Under the pieces are notes generated by a model. The model worked only from the letters and a program-made list of their open reading frames with translations. It was not told the DNA's origin and ran no database searches. 7,070 bases of DNA. It comes from Syntrophorhabdaceae bacterium. GTDB taxonomy: Bacteria; Desulfobacterota; Syntrophorhabdia; Syntrophorhabdales; Syntrophorhabdaceae. Numbering within the stretch: the stretch's first letter is position 1; every line of letters begins with the position of its first letter. The stretch covers positions 1 to 7,070 of the forward strand of contig JAOAFK010000123.1 in the NCBI GenBank assembly GCA_026416315.1, read 5' to 3'. The translations under genes and the position numbers were made by a program. This document shows positions 1-5,353 of the stretch, piece after piece.

Positions 1-1053
1 GATATTGTTTAAGACATAGGTAAGTGATTGAGGTCTTTTTAATTGCCTTTCAAGTTCCAGTGACTGATGATAATATTTCATTGCCCTGTCAGTGTTGCCG
101 AGTTTTGCATATATATGTCCAATATTGTTAAGGAGAGTGGCCTTTGTTGGTATATCATTTTGTTCTTCTACAATTTTTAAAGCCTCCTGATAATTCTTAA
201 GGGCTTTTTCATATTGAGCTAAATCCATATACATTGTACCAAGATTATTAAGTGTTATACCGAGTTCTCTTTTAAGATTATTCTTTTTCTGAATCTCTAT
301 TGCTTCTTGATAGTAAGAGATTGCTTGGTCATGTTTATGGAGATCACAGTAAATATCTGCAATTTGTCTTAAAACAATAGATATCCCTTCAAAATTGTTA
401 TGTTTCTTCGCAATCTTTAGCGCTTCTTCAAAATATGAGAGAGCCTTCTCAAGCTGTCCCATTTGATAATAGACCATTCCGATTTGTGAGAGATTTGCCC
501 ATACTGAATTCTCGTCACCTTTTTCTCTATACAATGCGGCTGATTCATTAAAACTCATGATAGCTATTTCATTTTTACCTAGAGCCCTTGCTACTTTGCC
601 CAATTCATGGTACACCATAGAGAGCCCATCTTTATTGCCCAGATTTTTATAAAGCCTCTTTGACTCTTCAAGATAATTATAGGCCTTATCAAAGCTAATT
701 GACCTGCGGTAATATATTGAGCCTGCAAGGAGTAAATTATCTGCCAGCCACTCCTTGTTGCCATATCTTCGAGCCGCATCAATTGCCTTTTCATAATAAA
801 ACAGGGCTTTATTATCATCCCCTAAATCTTCATAGGCTGCACCAAGGCCATTATAGTTTGATGCAAGACATTCGTAGTTATTACCACAGAGGGCAAGGGA
901 TTTCTCATACAGGTTAATCGCATCTTTATATCTTTTTTCTTTATATGCCTTATCAGCCAATTCCCAGAGTCTCTCTGCCTCACTTTTCTGCTGGGCATAT
1001 ATTAATGTTGGTAACAAAAATATGACAAACAATATTAACGGTATTTTTTTCAT
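1..1053 (-). CDS. Exported tetratricopeptide-repeat protein, 3' end beyond window
   Basis: The frame is open for all 351 codons from an ATG at 1053 to the window edge, so the C-terminus is missing. Residues 1-20 look like a signal peptide: Lys-Lys, a hydrophobic core, and a probable cleavage after Ile-Tyr-Ala before Gln21. The product is therefore probably periplasmic or otherwise exported. The rest is about eight TPR-type helix pairs spaced about 40 residues apart. They are clearest at residues 64-97, 186-219, 266-299 and 306-339, with repeated Asn-Asn-(Leu/Ile)-Gly at 269-272 and 309-312 and Tyr-Glu-Lys-Ala or similar in the second helices. The 40-residue spacing resembles kinesin-light-chain-type (TPR_12) arrays. 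Such repeats bind protein partners; which partner is unknown. A Shine-Dalgarno-like AAGGCGG lies 6 bases before the ATG. The missing C-terminus could carry a further domain (kinase, cyclase or DNA-binding), so the function is left open. Confidence 0.9.
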   Translation of the reverse strand, partial: MKKIPLILFVIFLLPTLIYAQQKSEAERLWELADKAYKEKRYKDAINLYEKSLALCGNNYECLASNYNGLGAAYEDLGDDNKALFYYEKAIDAARRYGNKEWLADNLLLAGSIYYRRSISFDKAYNYLEESKRLYKNLGNKDGLSMVYHELGKVARALGKNEIAIMSFNESAALYREKGDENSVWANLSQIGMVYYQMGQLEKALSYFEEALKIAKKHNNFEGISIVLRQIADIYCDLHKHDQAISYYQEAIEIQKKNNLKRELGITLNNLGTMYMDLAQYEKALKNYQEALKIVEEQNDIPTKATLLNNIGHIYAKLGNTDRAMKYYHQSLELERQLKRPQSLTYVLNNI

Positions 1054-1059
1054 ATTATA

Positions 1060-1066
1060 CCGCCTT
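1060..1066 (-). promoter_or_regulatory. Ribosome binding site of the TPR gene
   Basis: Read on the minus strand this is AAGGCGG followed by six bases (TATAAT) and the ATG at 1053. It supports that start, which also gives a complete signal peptide. The TATAAT between the site and the start codon is too close to the ATG to be this gene's promoter. Confidence 0.6.
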
Positions 1067-1107
1067 GTAAGAAAAGTTTTGCGCTGAGACATTCTAATAT
1101 AAAAAAC

Positions 1108-1128
1108 ATCATTTTAATTAAAAATGAT
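1108..1128. repeat. Perfect 8-bp inverted repeat overlapping the TPR -10 box
   Basis: Arms ATCATTTT (1108-1115) and AAAATGAT (1121-1128) flank the 5-base centre AATTA. On the plus strand a T-rich run (1129-1139) follows, so it could act as a weak terminator, but there is no plus-strand gene upstream to terminate. Its overlap with the proposed -10 box makes an operator the more interesting reading. With almost pure A/T arms, chance is also possible. Confidence 0.35.
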
Positions 1129-1144
1129 TTTTTCTTTTTGTCAA
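1117..1144 (-). promoter_or_regulatory. Probable sigma-70-type promoter of the TPR gene
   Basis: On the minus strand a perfect -35 box TTGACA (1139-1144) is followed after 16 bases by TTTAAT (1117-1122), five of six matches to the -10 consensus. Transcription would begin near 1110, leaving a leader of about 57 bases before the TPR start at 1053. The region is so AT-rich that -10-like boxes are common; the perfect -35 box carries most of the weight. Confidence 0.45.
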
Positions 1145-1277
1145 GCTTATATATCCATAGAGTCAATCATCTTTTGAAGAACTAAGATGTGTAAGATTTT
1201 TAAGTTTACCCTTGAAGGCAAAATTGTTATAGACTTGATTTTTGACCTGATCGGTTAGACAGATTTATATTTTAATG

Positions 1278-1296
1278 AAAGTTATACGATAACTTT
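1278..1296. repeat. Perfect palindrome, operator-like
   Basis: The sequence AAAGTTATACGATAACTTT consists of two perfect 8-base arms around ACG. Its size and 3-base centre are like binding sites of small dimeric repressors. It lies upstream of the TRAP remnant and may be left over from that operon's control region. No adjacent regulator gene is visible, so the binding protein is unknown. Confidence 0.5.
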
Positions 1297-1317
1297 TGCA
1301 CCCCTTACAGATGGATA

Positions 1318-1343
1318 ATGTTTAATTTAAATGTTTAATTTAA
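1318..1343. repeat. Tandem 13-bp direct repeat (two copies)
   Basis: ATGTTTAATTTAA occurs twice back to back (1318-1330 and 1331-1343). It sits in the AT-rich stretch where the upstream part of dctP should be. It may be a replication-slippage product or a trace of the deletion that removed the gene's start. Confidence 0.6.
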
Positions 1344-1463
1344 AATTAACTTTGTAAAATTTTTGTAATTTTTCAAATTTCTAATTTTCCAGATTATTTT
1401 TTATTCTGAACGTTAATTTTTAAAATTTTTATTAAATAAAATTTTTCATTATTATATGTAGTT

Positions 1464-1919
1464 ATGAAAAATGTCCTTCAGGGCACATATACACCCATGG
1501 AGACATTAAAGGGTTTTAGATATGCTGAAGTGGTGAAATATGTGACAGAAATTTGGCCTATTGGTCAGGTATATACTTTCTATCTTATCATGAATAAAAA
1601 TACCTGGGACAAACTACCTCAAAACGTCAAAAAGGTCTTTAATGAATACCCTTTTGAAGAAAAATTTGCTCAGGTATGGAATGAAGTGGACATAGAGGGT
1701 AAAAAATATGGAATAGAAAAGGGTATACAATTCATTCAGTTATCTCCAGATGAGGCAAAAAAATGGATAAATGCCGCAGAAACAGTGGTTGATAAATATT
1801 CAAAATCAATGGTAAAAGCTGGCTATTCAGAAAAAGAGGTGAATGAGTGGGTCTCATATATTAAAGGGAGAATAAATTACTGGACAAAGAAACAGAGAGA
1901 AGCAAAGGTAAAGTCATAA
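1464..1919 (+). pseudogene. dctP: TRAP transporter solute-binding protein (DctP family), C-terminal remnant
   Basis: The 151-codon frame matches only the C-terminal part of DctP-family periplasmic binding proteins, which are normally about 330-345 residues. Recognisable family features are Pro-Met-Glu-Thr-Leu-Lys-Gly (residues 11-17), Ala-Glu-Val-Val-Lys-Tyr-Val-Thr (21-28), the Val-Tyr-Thr-Phe-Tyr stretch (36-40) followed by Met-Asn-Lys, and the closing Ile-Asn-Tyr-Trp helix. Missing are the signal peptide, the whole first lobe and the conserved Arg that binds the substrate carboxylate. The ATG at 1464 has no ribosome binding site, and an in-frame TAA lies at 1437-1439 in pure AT sequence. 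Intact DctP captures carboxylates or similar acids in the periplasm for the DctQM permease; this fragment cannot. A 3' piece of dctM follows immediately, so this is a collapsed operon. An assembly join is the alternative explanation. Confidence 0.85.
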
Positions 1920-1930
1920 ACCGGACCTGA

Positions 1931-2257
1931 CGATTTAATTATCTAATTGGAGGGTGTTTTCTTGATGCAATACCTTTAATCATCCTTACCATCCCTATAA
2001 TCTATCCAATTGTGATTTCCAAGGGTTTTGACCCGATTTGGTTTGGCGTGATTGTAGTCCTTGTGACCTGCATGGGCATAATCACTCCTCCTGTGGGGAT
2101 CAATGTTTATGTTGTGAAGGGCCTTGCACCGGAAGTGCCCCTTGAAAGAATTTTTAAAGGGATCACGCCCTTTCTTATTGCCATGATAGTGGCTACTATA
2201 ATTTTAATTATTTTTCCATCCATCGCGCTGGTTCTTCCCAATATGGTTAAGTATTAA
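1931..2257 (+). pseudogene. dctM: TRAP transporter large permease (DctM family), C-terminal remnant
   Basis: The frame is open from just after a stop at 1928-1930 to the TAA at 2255-2257, giving 108 codons. Homology to DctM begins almost at once: Gly-Cys-Phe-Leu-Asp-Ala (1952-1969), Thr-Ile-Pro-Ile-Ile-Tyr-Pro, Gly-Phe-Asp-Pro-Ile-Trp-Phe-Gly, then Ile-Thr-Pro-Pro-Val-Gly-Ile-Asn and a final hydrophobic segment. Family members are about 425-430 residues with many membrane spans, so only about the last quarter remains. A GTG at 2012 would give just 81 residues, but homology extends about 80 bases upstream of it. In the Thr-Pro-Pro region the residue before Met-Gly is Cys where I recall Glu being usual, which fits relaxed selection. 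The dctQ gene expected between dctP and dctM is absent, so no working transporter can be made here. Confidence 0.85.
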
Positions 2258-2295
2258 AATTTTCTGAAAGAATAATTTCTTATTAAAAACCCTTG

Positions 2296-2321
2296 GTTGA
2301 GACCATTAAAGAGATCTCAAC
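2296..2321. repeat. 7-bp inverted repeat downstream of the dctM remnant
   Basis: GTTGAGA (2296-2302) and TCTCAAC (2315-2321) are perfect complements around a 12-base loop. The position would suit a terminator for the former TRAP operon, but no T-run follows on either strand, so Rho-independent termination is not supported. Confidence 0.35.
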
Positions 2322-2343
2322 AAATGATAAAAAACACTTGTAG

Positions 2344-2372
2344 TTGAATTTAAATTTATTCTGGTTTAATAT
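2344..2372 (+). promoter_or_regulatory. Possible promoter of the anti-sigma-like gene
   Basis: TTGAAT (2344-2349) and TAATAT (2367-2372) are 17 bases apart, each matching four of six consensus bases. Transcription would start near 2379, leaving a leader of about 33 bases with a GGGG-containing Shine-Dalgarno-like stretch (2393-2399) before the ATG at 2412. The AT-rich setting makes chance matches likely. Confidence 0.4.
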
Positions 2373-2411
2373 TTTTTAAAAATTTATTTAAAAAGGGGTA
2401 AATACAAGACT

Positions 2412-2828
2412 ATGGAAAAATTGGCTGAGATAACAAGACCCGCATCAAAAGATTCCTTGCCATTGCTTATGGACTTTGTAAGAGACCAGATATGGAACAT
2501 GGAGTTTACAGAGGAGCGTAAAAAGGATATATGTAATGCTGTTGAAGAGGCGCTTTTGAATATATTTTATTATGGAAAAGCTTTAGAAAATACAGAGATA
2601 AATATTACATTTAAACTCGATAATTTTGGAAGGTTTCTCATAATTATCACAGATTTTGGTGCACCTTTTAATATGCTTTTAAGGGAAGCCTTTCCTGATG
2701 AAGAGGAAGCCCAGAAAATCAATGCACCCCCTTTTTCTATAAAGGTCATGAAAAGGGTAATTAAGGATTTAGAATACAAAAGAATTGAAAATATGAATAT
2801 CCTCACATTTACGATACCAAGGCTGTAA
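2412..2828 (+). CDS. RsbW-like HATPase, anti-sigma factor-type regulatory protein
   Basis: This 138-residue single-domain protein has the size and layout of the RsbW/SpoIIAB group of GHKL-type ATPases (HATPase_c_2). The N-box is visible as Val-Glu-Glu-Ala-Leu-Leu-Asn (44-50), with Asn50 the expected Mg/ATP-contacting residue. The G1 box is Asp-Phe-Gly-Ala-Pro-Phe-Asn (81-87). The glycine-rich ATP lid normally found next (Gly-x-Gly-Leu-type) is missing; residues 104-113 read Asn-Ala-Pro-Pro-Phe-Ser-Ile-Lys-Val-Met instead. Family members bind a sigma factor and phosphorylate an anti-anti-sigma (STAS) protein in partner-switching control. No sigma or STAS gene lies nearby, so partners must be elsewhere if it works this way. 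The lid loss raises the possibility of nucleotide binding without kinase activity. It stands alone, with decayed TRAP genes upstream and a convergent gene 3 bases downstream. Confidence 0.82.
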   Translation: MEKLAEITRPASKDSLPLLMDFVRDQIWNMEFTEERKKDICNAVEEALLNIFYYGKALENTEINITFKLDNFGRFLIIITDFGAPFNMLLREAFPDEEEAQKINAPPFSIKVMKRVIKDLEYKRIENMNILTFTIPRL

Positions 2829-2831
2829 TGT

Positions 2832-3077
2832 TTATTCTTTTAGAAAAAATCTATGATATTCTTGTTCAGAGAGGTATTTTTTCAGTGCCTTACTTATTAT
2901 CCTGAACAGTTCATCCAAGTCTTCATCAGACATTCTTTTTAAAATGATTTCCATTAACTTATCGTCAGAGAATTTTTGTAGATAGAACTGAACCGTATTT
3001 TCATTAGATTTTCTGTCAAGGCCGTATCCGATAAAACCATCGTAAACTTCTACAAAGTTATGGGAGTGTTTTGCCAT
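2832..3077 (-). CDS. Small conserved cytosolic protein of unknown function
   Basis: The 81-residue protein has no signal peptide or membrane segment and is rich in charged residues. The N-terminal part holds Tyr-Asp-Gly-Phe-Ile-Gly-Tyr-Gly-Leu-Asp-Arg-Lys (12-23). The C-terminal half is probably helical, with an acidic Met-Ser-Asp-Glu-Asp-Leu stretch (49-54) and a terminal Leu-Ser-Glu-Gln-Glu-Tyr-His-Arg-Phe-Phe-Leu-Lys. I recall short proteins of this pattern in Desulfobacterota genomes annotated only as cytosolic protein, but cannot verify that here. The ATG at 3077 is preceded by AAAGGA at a workable distance, overlapping the end of rmuC; the gap to rmuC is 12 bases. It is almost certainly co-transcribed with rmuC. 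No catalytic motif is recognisable and no function is proposed. Confidence 0.75.
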   Translation of the reverse strand: MAKHSHNFVEVYDGFIGYGLDRKSNENTVQFYLQKFSDDKLMEIILKRMSDEDLDELFRIISKALKKYLSEQEYHRFFLKE

Positions 3078-3089
3078 AACACATTCCTT

Positions 3090-4412
3090 TCATTCTTCTT
3101 TTATTCTCGGATAAATGGTAATCTTATCAGTATCGGGTAGGTCCCCTGAAACGGACACACCGAGTTCTTTGAATCTTCTCAAAGAGGGAAGCACCCTTGA
3201 TTCAAGAGACCCAACAGTCTTATTGTAATTATCCGTTGCCTTTTTCAGTGATGTACCTAATTCATCAAAATATTTCAATGTGGTGCTAAACCTTTCATAT
3301 AATTCCTTTGCAAGTTCGTTTATTTTATAGGCATGTACTTCCATATTTTTTTGCTGCCAACCGTAAGCAATTGCCCTTAACAGGGCAACAAAGGTTGTGG
3401 GTGTGGCTATGATAATCTTTTTTTCCATGGCAGATTCAAGTAGTAATGGGTCGGCCTCAAGGGCTGTGCTTAAAAAAGATTCACCTGGGATAAAGAGCAC
3501 TACAAATTCAGGAGATTTTTCAAACTGGCTCCAGTACTCTTTGGAAGAGAGATTTTTTATATGATTTCTTATCTGTTGGGCATGTCTTGCAAGGTGTGAC
3601 TTCCTTTCTTCTTCTGTTGTTGCAGAAACTGCATCAAGGTATGCATCAAGGGGTGCCTTTGAATCAACAATGATCTCCCTGTTAGATGGAAGATGCACTA
3701 CCATATCTGGCCTCAATCTTCCTTTTTCTGAATCTACTGTTGTCTGAATGGAAACATCACAGTACTGGCTCATGCCGGACAATTCTACAACCCTCAAGAG
3801 TTGCATCTCGCCCCATCTTCCTCGAACCTGGGGTTTTCTTAAGGCAATGGTGAGGTTTATAGTCTCTCTCTGTAGATTCTCATGGGATAATGTAATGGCC
3901 CTTAACTGCTCTTCAAGGCTACCATACATCCTTTTTCTTTCACCCTCAATAAGGATTATCTGTTCTTCATATCTTTTTAAGGCATCCTGTAGGGGTTTTA
4001 TCATACTATCCATGGCAGCCTGATGTTCACCGAGCTTTCCCTTTGTTACCTCTAATATCTTTTCAAGATTTTGTGAAGCAAGCCTTAAAAAATCTTCACT
4101 GCTGCTTTTGAGGGCCGCTGAAGATAGGGCATTGAAGGTATCTGTGAGTTCCTTTTTCATAGATTCTATTAGCTGTTTCTGGTCATCGAGGTTTTTTTGA
4201 GCTGCTTCAAGCCTCGCCAATGCATCTGAACAGGTTTGCTTTTCCTGAATCAATTCATTTTTTAACCTATTAATTTCATCGTCTTTTTCATTTAGCAACC
4301 TCAATCTTTCTTCTGCGAGAGCCTGCTGAGAGCTTACCTTTGGTCTCAATAAAAGCCATCCTGCTATTAAACCTGAAATAAATGCAATTATAACATACAG
4401 ATAGTTATCCAA
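3090..4412 (-). CDS. rmuC: RmuC family DNA recombination protein
   Basis: The 440-residue length is typical for RmuC, which limits rearrangements at inverted repeats and is thought to be nuclease-like. The order is an N-terminal membrane anchor (about residues 5-22), a long coiled coil (about 28-90, Glu/Lys/Leu heptads), then the RmuC domain (about 140-420). Domain hallmarks are Arg-Gly-Arg-Trp-Gly-Glu-Met (197-203), Arg-Pro-Asp-Met (234-237), Val-Asp-Ser-Lys-Ala-Pro (249-254), Phe-Ile-Pro-Gly-Glu-Ser (307-312) and Ala-Thr-Pro-Thr-Thr-Phe-Val-Ala-Leu-Leu (336-345). Asp236 with Asp250-x-Lys252 resembles the PD-(D/E)xK nuclease core. The start is TTG, chosen because AGGGAGG lies 4 bases upstream and this start gives the full membrane anchor. 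It leads a two-gene minus-strand operon with the 81-residue protein and is divergent from the ZIP gene. Confidence 0.93.
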   Translation of the reverse strand: MDNYLYVIIAFISGLIAGWLLLRPKVSSQQALAEERLRLLNEKDDEINRLKNELIQEKQTCSDALARLEAAQKNLDDQKQLIESMKKELTDTFNALSSAALKSSSEDFLRLASQNLEKILEVTKGKLGEHQAAMDSMIKPLQDALKRYEEQIILIEGERKRMYGSLEEQLRAITLSHENLQRETINLTIALRKPQVRGRWGEMQLLRVVELSGMSQYCDVSIQTTVDSEKGRLRPDMVVHLPSNREIIVDSKAPLDAYLDAVSATTEEERKSHLARHAQQIRNHIKNLSSKEYWSQFEKSPEFVVLFIPGESFLSTALEADPLLLESAMEKKIIIATPTTFVALLRAIAYGWQQKNMEVHAYKINELAKELYERFSTTLKYFDELGTSLKKATDNYNKTVGSLESRVLPSLRRFKELGVSVSGDLPDTDKITIYPRIKEE

Positions 4413-4416
4413 TGTG

Positions 4417-4423
4417 CCTCCCT
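4417..4423 (-). promoter_or_regulatory. Ribosome binding site that fixes the TTG start of rmuC
   Basis: On the minus strand AGGGAGG is followed by CACA and then TTG. The match is strong and the spacing short; no ATG or GTG start is available at this distance, so a TTG start is favoured. Confidence 0.65.
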
Positions 4424-4437
4424 AAAGATTTTACTCT

Positions 4438-4465
4438 ATTATAATTCCCTTGAATTTTAAGTAAA
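4438..4465 (-). promoter_or_regulatory. Probable sigma-70-type promoter of rmuC
   Basis: On the minus strand TTTACT (4460-4465, four of six matches) is followed after 16 bases by a perfect TATAAT (4438-4443). Transcription would begin about 18 bases before the TTG start, just upstream of the Shine-Dalgarno sequence. Confidence 0.55.
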
Positions 4466-4513
4466 GATAATTTTTTATCCTATATTTAATATTCTGTGTT
4501 TTTGCGTGTATTG

Positions 4514-4522
4514 TGGTAATAT
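4514..4522 (+). promoter_or_regulatory. Possible extended -10 element before the ZIP transporter gene
   Basis: TGGTAATAT combines the TG of an extended -10 element with a four-of-six -10 box (TAATAT, 4517-4522). No good -35 box sits 16-18 bases upstream, as expected if the extended element substitutes. The predicted transcript would start at or next to the GTG at 4529, giving little or no leader. Confidence 0.3.
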
Positions 4523-4528
4523 ATTTCC

Positions 4529-5344
4529 GTGAAGTATGACTTAGATGTGCTTATTCCCTTCGGACTCACAATTTTTGCAGGCCTGTCCACAGGCATAGGC
4601 AGTGCCTTATCATTTTTTGCAAAACGAACAAATACAGGGTTACTTTCGTTCTCCCTTGGTTTTTCCGCAGGGGTCATGGTCTATGTGTCCTTTGTAGAGC
4701 TTTTCTATAAGGCAAGAGATATACTTACTGTTGAACTTGGAGAAAAACAGGGAAATGCTGCTGTTATCATCGCCTTTTTCCTTGGTATCTGTTTCATAGG
4801 CATCATAGACAGGCTTGTCCCATCCTTTGAGAATCCTCATGAAATCAGAATGGTGGAAGATATGGCATTAAATAACATTAAAGAACATCATAATAGACTT
4901 CTAAGGATGGGTTTGATCTCAGCCCTTGCAATAGGTATACATAATTTCCCGGAAGGTATTGCAACCTTTATTGCAGGGCTAAAAGATACAGCCCTTGGCA
5001 CATCTGTTGCCATAGCGATTGCCATTCACAATATACCTGAAGGTATTGCTGTGAGTATCCCCATTTTCTATGCCACAGGAAACAGAAAAAAGGCATTCTG
5101 GTATTCAATGCTTTCAGGTATTGCAGAGCCTGTGGGCGCATTGATAGGATTTATGGTGCTTGTGCATTTTTTAAATGATGTTGTCTTTGCATTATTATTC
5201 TCATTTGTTGCAGGCATTATGGTATTTGTGGCATTAGATGAACTTCTTCCTTCTGCCCATGAATACGGTGAGCATCATCTCTGTATTTACGGCCTTGTCT
5301 TGGGCATGGCAGTCATGGCAATAAGCTTAAATGTCCTTATGTAA
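4529..5344 (+). CDS. zupT: ZIP family metal transporter, ZupT-like
   Basis: This 271-residue inner-membrane protein is slightly longer than E. coli ZupT (257). Its hydrophobic segments fit the eight-helix ZIP fold. The two signature motifs are His-Asn-Phe-Pro-Glu-Gly (138-143) and His-Asn-Ile-Pro-Glu-Gly (167-172), which form the binuclear metal site in transmembrane helices 4 and 5. Ala-Glu-Pro-Val-Gly (199-203) and Phe-Ser-Leu-Gly-Phe-Ser-Ala-Gly (41-48) are further family blocks. A short His-containing loop (Glu-His-His, 119-121) precedes helix 4. Family members import Zn2+ and often Fe2+, Mn2+ or Co2+; the exact metal cannot be read from sequence. The start is GTG with no clear Shine-Dalgarno site, and an in-frame stop at 4517-4519 rules out a longer protein. 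It heads a cluster with the radical SAM gene 9 bases downstream. Confidence 0.92.
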   Translation: MKYDLDVLIPFGLTIFAGLSTGIGSALSFFAKRTNTGLLSFSLGFSAGVMVYVSFVELFYKARDILTVELGEKQGNAAVIIAFFLGICFIGIIDRLVPSFENPHEIRMVEDMALNNIKEHHNRLLRMGLISALAIGIHNFPEGIATFIAGLKDTALGTSVAIAIAIHNIPEGIAVSIPIFYATGNRKKAFWYSMLSGIAEPVGALIGFMVLVHFLNDVVFALLFSFVAGIMVFVALDELLPSAHEYGEHHLCIYGLVLGMAVMAISLNVLM

Positions 5345-5353
5345 AGGTTTTAT

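Larger units (their letters stand above)
1054..1463. other. Non-coding AT-rich spacer between TPR gene and TRAP remnant
   Basis: About 410 bases hold no gene that I can support. They contain the TPR ribosome binding site and promoter, the inverted repeat at 1108-1128, an operator-like palindrome at 1278-1296 and a tandem 13-base duplication at 1318-1343. The stretch from about 1320 to 1463 is almost entirely A and T with stops in all frames. Any upstream part of the truncated dctP gene has been lost from here rather than merely frameshifted. Confidence 0.7.

Noticed and set aside
591..818. Minus-strand 75-codon frame overlapping the TPR gene in another phase
   Set aside because: It is a shadow of the TPR reading frame on the same strand, without a family match or ribosome binding site.
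699..917. Plus-strand open frame of 72 codons inside the TPR gene
   Set aside because: It is antisense to a continuous 351-codon TPR frame with signal peptide and repeats; its translation has no recognisable domain.
1..1053. The 120-base periodicity as a DNA tandem repeat or CRISPR
   Set aside because: The period comes from 40-residue TPR protein repeats; the nucleotide copies are diverged and have no spacer structure.
2296..2321. Inverted repeat as a Rho-independent terminator for the TRAP operon
   Set aside because: The 7-base stem has a 12-base loop and no following T-run on either strand.
3748..4023. Plus-strand 91-codon frame opposite rmuC
   Set aside because: It lies wholly within the strongly supported RmuC domain coding region and has a composition typical of an antisense shadow.
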